This document shows, piece by piece, positions 33,363 through 41,202 of a DNA stretch of 64,000 nt. A program made the position numbers and the translations under genes. The number at the start of each line of letters is the position of its first letter. Within the stretch, counting starts at the first letter, position 1. Source of the stretch: Vibrio sp. RE88 (GTDB lineage Bacteria > Pseudomonadota > Gammaproteobacteria > Enterobacterales > Vibrionaceae); contig NZ_VTYQ01000012.1 of the NCBI RefSeq assembly GCF_013113835.1, positions 1 through 64,000 of the forward strand. The letters run 5' to 3'. The notes under the pieces are model-generated. The model was given only the letters and a program-made list of their open reading frames with translations, did no database searches and was not told where the DNA came from.

Positions 33363-36056
33363 ATGCGTCAGTTCGATATTCCACTATCAGGTTTAAGCTG
33401 CATGGGTTGCGCGCGAAAAGTTGAGCGGGAGCTTACCTCTCAGCATCAAGTCAACATCCATGATTTAACGCCACAACGTGTCACACTGGATAGCGACAGC
33501 CGCTTCGCGGATTTAGAAAAGTCGATTCAATCTCTGGGGTATCAAGCGGGTCATCAGTATCAGTTTCACCTCTCAGGACTAAGCTGTGGCAAGTGCGTGG
33601 CCAAGCTTGAGTCTGCTTTAAAAGAAAGTGACGATATTGGCCATTTCGATGTATCGAAAACCACTCTTTCTCTTTCGACATTGTTGACGCAACAACAAGT
33701 GAAAGATCTTGTCGCTTCTCTCGGTTATCAAGCCAGTGAGTCTGAATCAGAAATAGAAGAGCCAGAGACTCAACCGCAAACCACTCAGCTAAACACGCAT
33801 CTTCCCTCTTCCAATCACAAAGAAACCCTTCATTTTCTGATTTCGGGAATGACTTGCGCCAGTTGTGTGGCGTCTGTTGAGCAGGCACTGACTCAGGTAG
33901 AGGGTATAGACAAAGCTCAAGTTAATCTCGCGGAACAAAGTGCCTTAGTTTTTAGTCGCTCTAAAGACAGCAAAACCATTAGAGCTATAACCAATGCAGT
34001 AAAAGAAGCAGGCTATCAGGCTGAAATTGTTGACGATCCAGCGACGCAACAAGAAAAGCAACAAGCCCAACAAATGGCTGTGCAAGCTCACCATAAAAAA
34101 AGTGCGTGGGCAGGTATTGTGATCGGCGTACCACTCATGCTTTGGGGTGTGTTGGGTGGCAATATGATGATCCGTACCAGTCAGGATCAGTTAATTTGGG
34201 GCGTCGTTGGGGTTATTTGTTTCTGGCTGCTTGCTACCGCGGGAAAAAGCTTCTTCTCCAACGCTTGGCAAGCCCTCACTCACAAGCGTGCAACCATGGA
34301 TACCCTAGTTGCGCTGGGTACGGGTGCCGCTTGGCTGTTCTCAATGTTAGTTGTGACATTCCCAGATTGGTTTCCACCAGCGTCACGTCATGTTTACTTT
34401 GAAGCCAGCGCGATGATTGTCGGTCTGATTTCTTTGGGCCATTACATTGAGGCAAAAGCCAAAGCGAAGACCACTCGCTCATTACAAGCCCTGATTAACC
34501 TTCAGCCTAATGAAGCGATATTGATTACCGAATCTGGCGATCAAGTGATTGCGATTGACCAAATAACAGAAGGCATGCAGCTGCGAATCAAACCCGGAGA
34601 AAAAGCTCCTATCGATGGTCACGTCATTTCAGGTGAATCTTACCTTGATGAATCTATGCTTACTGGCGAACCTGTCCCCGTCTATAAACAATGTGGCGAT
34701 ACGATTTCTGCAGGCACGTTAAACCAAGATGGCAGCTTAGTCATTGAAGCAACGGGAGTGGGTAGCAATACCATGCTGTCGCGCATTATAACCATGGTGC
34801 GGGAAGCGCAAAGCAGCAAGCCGGCCATTGCCAAACTAGCGGATCAAATTTCGGCCGTCTTCGTCCCTGTTGTTGTCGCTATTGCTCTGCTCTCTGCCCT
34901 AGTGTGGTTTATGGTTGGCCCCGACCCGAAAGCGAGCTACATGTTGGTCGTGACCACCACGGTACTGATCATTGCTTGTCCGTGTGCATTAGGCCTAGCC
35001 ACCCCACTGTCGGTGACTGTTGGTATTGGCAAAGCCGCCGAAATGGGAATATTAATCAAAGATGCGGATGTACTCCAGTCTGCCAGCAATATTGATACGG
35101 TTGTATTTGATAAGACAGGTACATTAACTCAGGGTAAACCTGACGTTCAGCATATCTTTGCTCTTAATCAGGACGATAAACAACTGCTAACTGCAGCGGC
35201 TAGCGTTGAACAATATTCAGAGCATCCACTAGCAAAAGCCATCGTAAAGCACGCTCAAGAAACTCAGCTTAGTTTGGGTGAAGTTCGCGATTTCAATAAC
35301 ATGCGTGGCATGGGAGTGACCGGTGTTTTGGACAATGAAAGTATCGCGGTGGTTTCTTTGCCTTATGCTCAGAAACACGGGCTTCAGCTTGAAGGACTTG
35401 AACATGAACTACAACGCTGTGCAGACAATGCCTGGACCCCAGTGATTGTCGTTCAGCAAGATCAGGCGTCAGGTTTAATCGCCATTGCCGATCCAATTAA
35501 ACAAGACGCGAAACAAGCTGTGGACGCCCTGATCGCAATGCAGATTACTCCCATCATGCTAACCGGTGATAATCAACATGTGGCTAAAGCAATAGCCCTA
35601 CAACTGGGTATCGAACAGGTGATATCTCAAGTACTGCCTGATGAAAAGGCAGGCCATGTAGCTCAAATTCAGGCAAGTGGAAAACGAGTTGCTATGATTG
35701 GTGATGGCGTCAACGATGCACCAGCTCTCGCGCTCGCAGACATCGGTATCGCAATGGGTAGCGGTAGCGACGTCGCAATCGAAAGTGCACAAATGACTTT
35801 GCTTAACTCATCACCGCTGGCTGTTGTTAAAGCCATCGAACTTTCCAAAGCAACGATTAAAAACATGAAACAGAATTTATTCGGTGCATTCATTTATAAC
35901 TCTTTAGGTATTCCAGTCGCAGCTGGCGTACTGTATCCAGCATTCGGATTTTTGCTCAGCCCAGTCGTCGCTGGTGCAGCAATGGCGCTCTCATCAATCA
36001 CGGTCGTGAGCAATGCCAACCGATTAAGACTCTTTAAATCTTCGATTCGTTCATAG
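33363..36056 (+). CDS. copA: Cu(I)-exporting P-type ATPase CopA
   Basis: This encodes 897 residues, a copper exporter of the inner membrane. Three N-terminal metal-binding domains have CMGC (about 15-18), CGKC (about 75-78) and CASC (about 166-169). The membrane part carries the CPC motif in IACPCALGLATP, the phosphorylation site DKTGTLTQGKPD and the hinge GDGVNDAPALALADIGIAMG. Three metal-binding domains is more than the two of E. coli CopA. It is controlled by the CueR-type promoter just upstream and is followed by a DUF411 gene in one operon. Confidence 0.97.
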   Translation: MRQFDIPLSGLSCMGCARKVERELTSQHQVNIHDLTPQRVTLDSDSRFADLEKSIQSLGYQAGHQYQFHLSGLSCGKCVAKLESALKESDDIGHFDVSKTTLSLSTLLTQQQVKDLVASLGYQASESESEIEEPETQPQTTQLNTHLPSSNHKETLHFLISGMTCASCVASVEQALTQVEGIDKAQVNLAEQSALVFSRSKDSKTIRAITNAVKEAGYQAEIVDDPATQQEKQQAQQMAVQAHHKKSAWAGIVIGVPLMLWGVLGGNMMIRTSQDQLIWGVVGVICFWLLATAGKSFFSNAWQALTHKRATMDTLVALGTGAAWLFSMLVVTFPDWFPPASRHVYFEASAMIVGLISLGHYIEAKAKAKTTRSLQALINLQPNEAILITESGDQVIAIDQITEGMQLRIKPGEKAPIDGHVISGESYLDESMLTGEPVPVYKQCGDTISAGTLNQDGSLVIEATGVGSNTMLSRIITMVREAQSSKPAIAKLADQISAVFVPVVVAIALLSALVWFMVGPDPKASYMLVVTTTVLIIACPCALGLATPLSVTVGIGKAAEMGILIKDADVLQSASNIDTVVFDKTGTLTQGKPDVQHIFALNQDDKQLLTAAASVEQYSEHPLAKAIVKHAQETQLSLGEVRDFNNMRGMGVTGVLDNESIAVVSLPYAQKHGLQLEGLEHELQRCADNAWTPVIVVQQDQASGLIAIADPIKQDAKQAVDALIAMQITPIMLTGDNQHVAKAIALQLGIEQVISQVLPDEKAGHVAQIQASGKRVAMIGDGVNDAPALALADIGIAMGSGSDVAIESAQMTLLNSSPLAVVKAIELSKATIKNMKQNLFGAFIYNSLGIPVAAGVLYPAFGFLLSPVVAGAAMALSSITVVSNANRLRLFKSSIRS

Positions 36057-36064
36057 AGGTGTGT

Positions 36065-36508
36065 ATGAAAACTCAAGTTATTTCCTTTGCGTCCCTTCTT
36101 TTACTATCCGGTCACGCACTGGCGGCAGATGTACTAAACCACAAGTCACCGTATTGTGGATGCTGCACAGAGTGGACCAAGCATATGCAGGAAGCCGGAT
36201 TTACGGTTGAAGAAAAATTGCACGATGATATGAATCCAATAAAGCAGAAACTGGGAGTAAAACCGAAATTGGCCTCATGCCACACCGCTGAAATTAACGG
36301 CTTTGTATTTGAGGGGCATGTTCCGGCACAAGACATCAAAGCTTTTTTAGAGAACCCGCCTAAAAATGCTAAGGGTTTAGCCGTTCCTGGCATGCCAATG
36401 GGTTCACCTGGTATGGAATACGGCAATGAAAAAGGCGCTTATTCTGTTTATGCGTTTAACGAACAAGGTCAGGTATTCGAATACCGTTCTTACCCAGGAA
36501 ACAAGTAA
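36065..36508 (+). CDS. DUF411 copper-binding protein
   Basis: This encodes 147 residues from the ATG at 36065, with GAGG five bases upstream; an in-frame GTG at 36059 overlaps that RBS. The signal peptide ends near GHALAAD. The metal site CGCC lies in SPYCGCCTEWTKHMQEAGF, with another CH pair in LASCHTAEINGFVFEGHVP. DUF411 proteins occur with copper-export genes and are likely periplasmic copper carriers. It starts eight bases after the copA stop codon, so co-induction by copper is expected. Confidence 0.9.
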   Translation: MKTQVISFASLLLLSGHALAADVLNHKSPYCGCCTEWTKHMQEAGFTVEEKLHDDMNPIKQKLGVKPKLASCHTAEINGFVFEGHVPAQDIKAFLENPPKNAKGLAVPGMPMGSPGMEYGNEKGAYSVYAFNEQGQVFEYRSYPGNK

Positions 36509-36539
36509 TAACCATTTCTGTTGATGTCTTGATAAATTT

Positions 36540-36570
36540 AAACGCCTGATTTTTGTCAGGCGTTTTCTAT
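36540..36570 (+). terminator. Terminator of the copA operon
   Basis: AAACGCCTGA and TCAGGCGTTT form a perfect stem followed by TCTATTTT. Confidence 0.85.
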
Positions 36571-36811
36571 TTTCACAAACCCAATTAGCACTTTTAAATC
36601 AGTCAATTAGATAAAAAGTGTAACTTATTTCAACTATTTTTAATTTTATTTTTAGCTTCCATCAACACGCTCAGTTAACTTCCGTCCGGCGAAAAAGCGA
36701 CCATACGTGACGCATTTCTCATATTGCGGCTACCTGATGAAAATCACTCTCTTTCATCCAATCAGCCCACGCAATCACAACTCAATACAAACAAAAACTG
36801 AGCGTAAAATT
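36571..36811. other. Intergenic region upstream of the small barrel gene
   Basis: The region has no supported gene. An open frame from 36707 runs into the next gene but lacks a signal or RBS. The sequence should hold the promoter and leader of the outer-membrane protein gene. Confidence 0.4.
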
Positions 36812-37411
36812 ATGAAAAAAACTCTACTTTTGGCAGCAACAGCTGCACTGGTTTCAATGCCTTCTCTTGCTAATGAAAACTACATTGCAGTTGAACTAGG
36901 CGCTGGCTCGTACAACACATCTGGCCAAGATGCCAACTCAGATTTTATCAATGATGATACGGGTTTTATAAGCCTTAAAGCTGGCCACTATTTTAGCGAT
37001 AACGTCCGAGCTTATGGATACCTTCAAGGTGGTGCAGAATCTACCATAGAGCACCAAAACATCTCGGGCTATACCTATGCTAAGGCTAGTATTACCACTC
37101 ATGAGTTTGGTGCAGGTGCTGATTATCTTCACAATCTAACAGACAAGTTCTACCTTCTAGCTGGTGGTAACCTAGGTATCTATAACAGTACCTATGAAGT
37201 CTCTGCTCTTGGTCTTTCAAAAGACAGTACCAACACCGGTTTAGCAGCTGGCGTAAACCTAGGTATGGGTTACAACTTTACGGACAACTTTAGTATGGAA
37301 CTTGGCTACCGACACAGCCGTTTCTTCGGAAATGATCACGAAGTTAGTGATATTAAACTTAGTGTAGATGCTTCAAACACTGGTTACCTAAACGCTAGTT
37401 ACTCTTTCTAA
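36812..37411 (+). CDS. Small outer-membrane beta-barrel protein
   Basis: This encodes 199 residues from the ATG at 36812. The signal peptide MKKTLLLAATAALVSMPSLA is clear and the longer upstream frame is not credible. The mature protein has alternating strands and Gly/Tyr-rich turns (FISLKAGHYFSDNVRAYGYL, NLGMGYNFTDNFSMELGYRH) and ends ASYSF, a BAM-type aromatic end. This is the eight-stranded OmpA/OmpX-like fold. The ligand is unknown. The next gene encodes a ToxR/CadC-like membrane regulator, a possible partner. Confidence 0.82.
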   Translation: MKKTLLLAATAALVSMPSLANENYIAVELGAGSYNTSGQDANSDFINDDTGFISLKAGHYFSDNVRAYGYLQGGAESTIEHQNISGYTYAKASITTHEFGAGADYLHNLTDKFYLLAGGNLGIYNSTYEVSALGLSKDSTNTGLAAGVNLGMGYNFTDNFSMELGYRHSRFFGNDHEVSDIKLSVDASNTGYLNASYSF

Positions 37412-37422
37412 GCTAACCTCCA

Positions 37423-37451
37423 TCAGGTGTGGCTGGGCTCACCACACCTGA
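37423..37451 (+). terminator. Hairpin after the barrel gene
   Basis: TCAGGTGTGG and CCACACCTGA form a perfect 10-bp stem; ATTT follows, so the T-run is short. Confidence 0.55.
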
Positions 37452-37604
37452 ATTTCCCACCGCCATCACTTAAAATTAAACAATCCTGGTTCAAGTTCTC
37501 ATTTGTGAGACACCTAATTCCACATTCAGGACTTATAAGCAACAACAATATTGCGGTAGAATTCGCGACCTCCACTCAATAATGTTGTATCCCGATAGCA
37601 CTGC

Positions 37605-39095
37605 ATGAACGTACTTGAAAAAGCCAAAACTGAACAATGCAATATTGCTATTGCGGATCTGATCTACAACCCTGTAGATAAAACGCTGCATTCTAAACAA
37701 GGCGAAGTTTCACTCGAACCAAGAAACTTGGCGTTACTGGAAATTCTACTCACTAACGTTGGAAACCCAACGTCAATTGAAGAATTTATAGAGTCCGTCT
37801 GGGAAAGCCAGTACATCTCTAAAAATGTGGTCACCAACAGAATTAGCCTGTTGCGTAACCTCTTCCGTGAACATTCTGAACAAGCCGACCCATCTAAGAT
37901 TATTGTCACTTACCCCAAACGGGGCTATTACATTCCAGAAAGCGGTGTTCAGCTGGTGGCAAAAGCGTCGGGTTCGGACAAAGCGCCGCAAACCGCTAAA
38001 AAGAACGTTGAAAAAAAACAGACAGCGCTACGCTATTTTTCCTGGAGTTTAAATCTGATTTTGAGTGCGTTCGCTGTGGTGTTCGCGATCCATACTTGGT
38101 CTCACTTTGAAGAAGACAAGCAAAGTAACACTCTGCATATCCCTCAGGTCAGACTGCTTCTCGATAGCATCAACCATGAAGAACAGAGCTTGAACCAAAC
38201 CGTTCTCAAGTTAAAAGCACTGATCTTGCACTCACAAAGCTGTTCTCCGTATATCCATCTATCGAATATGAGTTCGCCAACCTACTACCTACAAAGCCTA
38301 AGCGAACGTGATAGCTTCCCCGGCTCAGAAGCCTTTTATGACTCAGACTACACTCTGAGTTTTAACTTATGGGAAGATACCAACGGAGTGCTGAACTTGG
38401 AGAGCCTTCTTCATCACTCTGCCTCAGGCCGTGTCGCATGGCGCCAAATATATCATCTGAAACCGCCTTACTTGGCTGCGACGATTAACCAGCTTAATGT
38501 GGATTTAAGTGAATACTTCAAGCTCCCACAGCCGATAAAGCCGCTATCTTCCAAGTTGTCTAGCCAAATTGTACCTGTATCAGAGCTGACTCTTGAACAA
38601 CTGCTCTCCCGCCAGCTATCAGGGGTTGAAGTGCTGTTTTATACCCGAGAGTTACTTTTTACTCAGCAGTCTAGTGATGGGTTAAAGAGTTGGATAAAGA
38701 AGGTAAGGAAGCAAACCCCGATTCCTCCACCCGATCTGCATATGCTGTTGGCACTCCTCACTTATCGTTCGGGTGACGTTGAACGCAGTTTACGCATGCT
38801 GCAACGAGAATATGTCACCGAGATACCAGAAAATGCGTTGATTTTGCTACTGCAAGCCAACATCAACAGAAAGATAGGCAACAAACAAATGTATCTTGCC
38901 CACTATCTCAAAGCTATTTCTGCACTCACCAGTACCATTGAGGCTGAGCGTGTGCTCGATCACTATTCCAGCTCCGACAGACAACAGTCATGCCTCGCCC
39001 TTTGGCGTGAAGCGCTAAAAGGCGTCAAATATATTCAGGAGCCGCAGTCTGTTCTATGGCAAGGCATTGAACAATTCTGCCAACCTTACGATTAA
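37605..39095 (+). CDS. ToxR/CadC-like membrane-bound transcriptional regulator
   Basis: This encodes 496 residues. The N-terminal winged HTH of the OmpR/PhoB type (about 10-112) has LEPRNLALLEILLTN, NVVTNRISLLRNLFREH and VTYPKRGYYIPE. A single membrane segment lies at about 145-164 (SWSLNLILSAFAVVFAIHTW). The periplasmic part is long, about 330 residues, with helical repeats at 375-470 that look TPR-like (SGDVERSLRMLQREY). Such one-component proteins bind DNA while anchored in the inner membrane. It follows the small barrel gene and precedes hemH, separated from it by a terminator. Target and signal are unknown. Confidence 0.85.
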   Translation: MNVLEKAKTEQCNIAIADLIYNPVDKTLHSKQGEVSLEPRNLALLEILLTNVGNPTSIEEFIESVWESQYISKNVVTNRISLLRNLFREHSEQADPSKIIVTYPKRGYYIPESGVQLVAKASGSDKAPQTAKKNVEKKQTALRYFSWSLNLILSAFAVVFAIHTWSHFEEDKQSNTLHIPQVRLLLDSINHEEQSLNQTVLKLKALILHSQSCSPYIHLSNMSSPTYYLQSLSERDSFPGSEAFYDSDYTLSFNLWEDTNGVLNLESLLHHSASGRVAWRQIYHLKPPYLAATINQLNVDLSEYFKLPQPIKPLSSKLSSQIVPVSELTLEQLLSRQLSGVEVLFYTRELLFTQQSSDGLKSWIKKVRKQTPIPPPDLHMLLALLTYRSGDVERSLRMLQREYVTEIPENALILLLQANINRKIGNKQMYLAHYLKAISALTSTIEAERVLDHYSSSDRQQSCLALWREALKGVKYIQEPQSVLWQGIEQFCQPYD

Positions 39096-39106
39096 TTGAG
39101 GCACAA

Positions 39107-39134
39107 AAAATCCACCTCATAAGGTGGATTTTCT
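39107..39134. terminator. Bidirectional terminator
   Basis: AATCCACCT, CATA and AGGTGGATT form the stem with A/T runs on both sides. It lies between the membrane regulator and the convergent hemH. Confidence 0.85.
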
Positions 39135-39150
39135 AATCAAACTTATCGGC

Positions 39151-40107
39151 TTAGCGGCCAATAAGTTCAACCATCATCTGGATATGGAGATCATCATCGT
39201 TTAAGCATGGAATGAAGTTAAATACTTCTCCTCCTTGCTCGAGAAAAATGTCTCTGCATTCTTCCGAAATTTCTTCCAAAGTTTCAAGACAATCCGATGA
39301 AAAGGCTGGCGTCATGATGTCCAGCTTCTTGATACCCTTTTCAGGCAGCTTTTCCAACGTTTTGTCGGTATAAGGTTGCAACCATTCTTCGCGGCCAAAG
39401 CGGGATTGATAGGTCATTCCAATCTGGTCTTCGCTCAAACCTAACTCTAGTCTTAACAACTCAGTGGTCGCTTCACAGTGCTTGGGATATATATCCCCGT
39501 TATCTGCGTAACGTTGAGGTATGCCATGGTACGAACACAGTAAATAATCGCCACGCCCTTTTTCTGCCCAAGATCGCTTTACACTCTCTGCCAACGCTTT
39601 GATGTAAGCTGGATGGTCATGATAATCACGGATCAGTTTGTAGCCAGGCATCACAGGCATATTTTGAAACGCTTTGGTTAAGCCATCAGAGACTGCCGCA
39701 GTCGTTGTACCCGAATACTGTGGGTACAGTGGCAATACGATCACCTCTTCCACGCCTTTTGCCATCAGAGATTCAACTCCAGATTGGAGACTCGGATTAC
39801 CATAAGTCATACCAAGTTCAACCGGGACATCCACTAAATCTGCGAGTTTCTCAGCCTGACGTTTCGAATACACCATGAGTGGAGAGCCTTCATCCATCCA
39901 CACTGATTGATAAAGCTTGGCGACCTTCGGTGAACGAATAGGTAAAATGACACCACGCAAAATGGGATACCAAATCAACCTAGGCGTATTAACAACGCGC
40001 TTATCGCTAAGAAACTGATTCAGGAAACGTTTGACTGCTGGTGCCGTCGCTTCGTCTGGCGTACCTAAGTTAACCAGTAAGACACCCTGTTTTTTATTGT
40101 TTTGCAT
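39151..40107 (-). CDS. hemH: Ferrochelatase HemH
   Basis: This encodes 318 residues. HemH inserts ferrous iron into protoporphyrin IX, the last step of haem synthesis. The N-terminal GVLLVNLGTPDEATAPAVKR, the segment LLCSYHGIPQRYADNGD with the catalytic histidine, and FSSDCLETLEEISEECRDIF are family hallmarks. It lies downstream of adk in the same orientation, as I recall from other vibrios. A terminator separates the two. Confidence 0.96.
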   Translation of the reverse strand: MQNNKKQGVLLVNLGTPDEATAPAVKRFLNQFLSDKRVVNTPRLIWYPILRGVILPIRSPKVAKLYQSVWMDEGSPLMVYSKRQAEKLADLVDVPVELGMTYGNPSLQSGVESLMAKGVEEVIVLPLYPQYSGTTTAAVSDGLTKAFQNMPVMPGYKLIRDYHDHPAYIKALAESVKRSWAEKGRGDYLLCSYHGIPQRYADNGDIYPKHCEATTELLRLELGLSEDQIGMTYQSRFGREEWLQPYTDKTLEKLPEKGIKKLDIMTPAFSSDCLETLEEISEECRDIFLEQGGEVFNFIPCLNDDDLHIQMMVELIGR

Positions 40108-40174
40108 AGAACCCTATCGACACTTTAAAAGAGGCTTTACGTCGGAAACTTCTTTATCGTTCAGTATGTAGCGA

Positions 40175-40203
40175 TAAAAAAAGCGACCCATCAGGGTCGC
40201 TTC
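40175..40203 (-). terminator. Terminator of adk
   Basis: AAGCGACC, CATCA and GGGTCGCTT form the stem, followed on the minus strand by TTTTTTATCG. Confidence 0.88.
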
Positions 40204-40240
40204 CACTATATCAAACTTTTAAATTCTGCCGTTAGCAAAA

Positions 40241-40885
40241 TTAAGCCAGTGCTTTCTCAATATCAGCACTTACTTCAGCGACTTGTTTAGTACCATCGAA
40301 CTTAAGGTACTTAGTGTTACCAGCTGCTGCTTCTTTACCGTAGTAATCGATAAGCGGTGCAGTTTGCTCATGGTAAACACCTAGACGCGCACGAACGGTT
40401 TCTTCTTTGTCGTCATCACGAACAACCAGATCTTCACCTGTTACGTCGTCTTTACCTTCAACTTTAGGCGGGTTGTACACTACGTGGTAAGTACGGCCAG
40501 AAGGTAGGTGAGCACGACGGCCCGCCATGCGTTCAACGATAACGTCATCAGCAACGTCAAATTCAATAACGTAATCGACATCAACGCCCATTTCTTTCAG
40601 ACCGTCAGCCTGAGGAATAGTGCGCGGGAAGCCATCCAGTAGGAAACCTTTTTCACAATCATCTTGAGCAATGCGCTCTTTGATTAGACCCAGGATGATT
40701 TCATCAGAAACTAGCTGACCAGCATCGATAACAGCTTTAGCTTGCTTACCAAGCTCTGTACCTGCTTTGATAGCAGCACGTAGCATGTCACCAGTAGAGA
40801 TTTGCGGAACACCGTATTTTTCCATGATGAAATTTGCTTGTGTGCCTTTACCTGCACCTGGAGCACCTAGAAGAATGATGCGCAT
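40241..40885 (-). CDS. adk: Adenylate kinase
   Basis: This encodes 214 residues, the long form of adenylate kinase. It interconverts ATP, ADP and AMP. The P-loop is MRIILLGAPGAGKGTQANFI (residues 1-20). The LID segment includes GRRAHLPSGRTYHVVYNPPK without zinc cysteines, and DGFPRTIPQA is the AMP-binding/catalytic region. The upstream region has a candidate leader RNA with a hairpin (41001-41027). Confidence 0.97.
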   Translation of the reverse strand: MRIILLGAPGAGKGTQANFIMEKYGVPQISTGDMLRAAIKAGTELGKQAKAVIDAGQLVSDEIILGLIKERIAQDDCEKGFLLDGFPRTIPQADGLKEMGVDVDYVIEFDVADDVIVERMAGRRAHLPSGRTYHVVYNPPKVEGKDDVTGEDLVVRDDDKEETVRARLGVYHEQTAPLIDYYGKEAAAGNTKYLKFDGTKQVAEVSADIEKALA

Positions 40886-40912
40886 GTTGAATCCTCTTAA
40901 GATAATGATGAT

Positions 40913-40980
40913 TTATACCGAAGCTCACTATGGTGTTCATAACAAACAACAGCCTTAGCTCACGGTAAGTTTCGGTATAA
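40913..40980. repeat. Inverted repeat TTATACCGAA/TTCGGTATAA upstream of adk
   Basis: Perfect 10-bp arms lie at 40913-40922 and 40971-40980, with 48 bases between. Both arms also border a GCTCAC hexamer on the inner side or near it. The core ATACCGA recurs at about 27967 and 53557 in the window. Confidence 0.7.
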
Positions 40981-41000
40981 CTGTTCTTTCAATTGACAAT

Positions 41001-41054
41001 AAAACAGGCGTGCACATTACACGCCTGCTCACTTTGTTTCAAGATTGCATTCTA
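41001..41054 (-). promoter_or_regulatory. Promoter and terminator-like hairpin in the adk leader
   Basis: On the minus strand a -10 TAGAAT with an upstream TG (extended -10) lies at 41049-41054. About 15 bases after the expected start, CAGGCGTG and CACGCCTG (41005-41027) form a hairpin followed by TTTTATTG. It could be an attenuator ahead of adk, or a short terminated RNA. The adk ATG is 115 bases farther on. Confidence 0.5.
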
Positions 41055-41159
41055 TCACACAATCCGTCCGCTTAGCGCAGCTTACGACTAAAGAATGCTT
41101 AAACACTCACATTAAGCTGCAAACTTACGTAGTTTTATTCACGGTAAGCGCAAATAAAT

Positions 41160-41188
41160 CAAAAAGCCCGCATGATGCGAGCTTTTTG
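41160..41188 (-). terminator. Terminator of htpG
   Basis: AAAAAGC-T-CGCA and TGCG-G-GCTTTTT pair on the minus strand with one G-T pair, followed by more T residues. It lies 15 bases after htpG. Confidence 0.82.
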
Positions 41189-41202
41189 TTACCATTTGAT
41201 TA

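Noticed and set aside
33481..33888. A 135-codon minus-strand frame inside copA
   Set aside because: It is fully inside the strongly supported copA coding region and shows no domain, signal or RBS.
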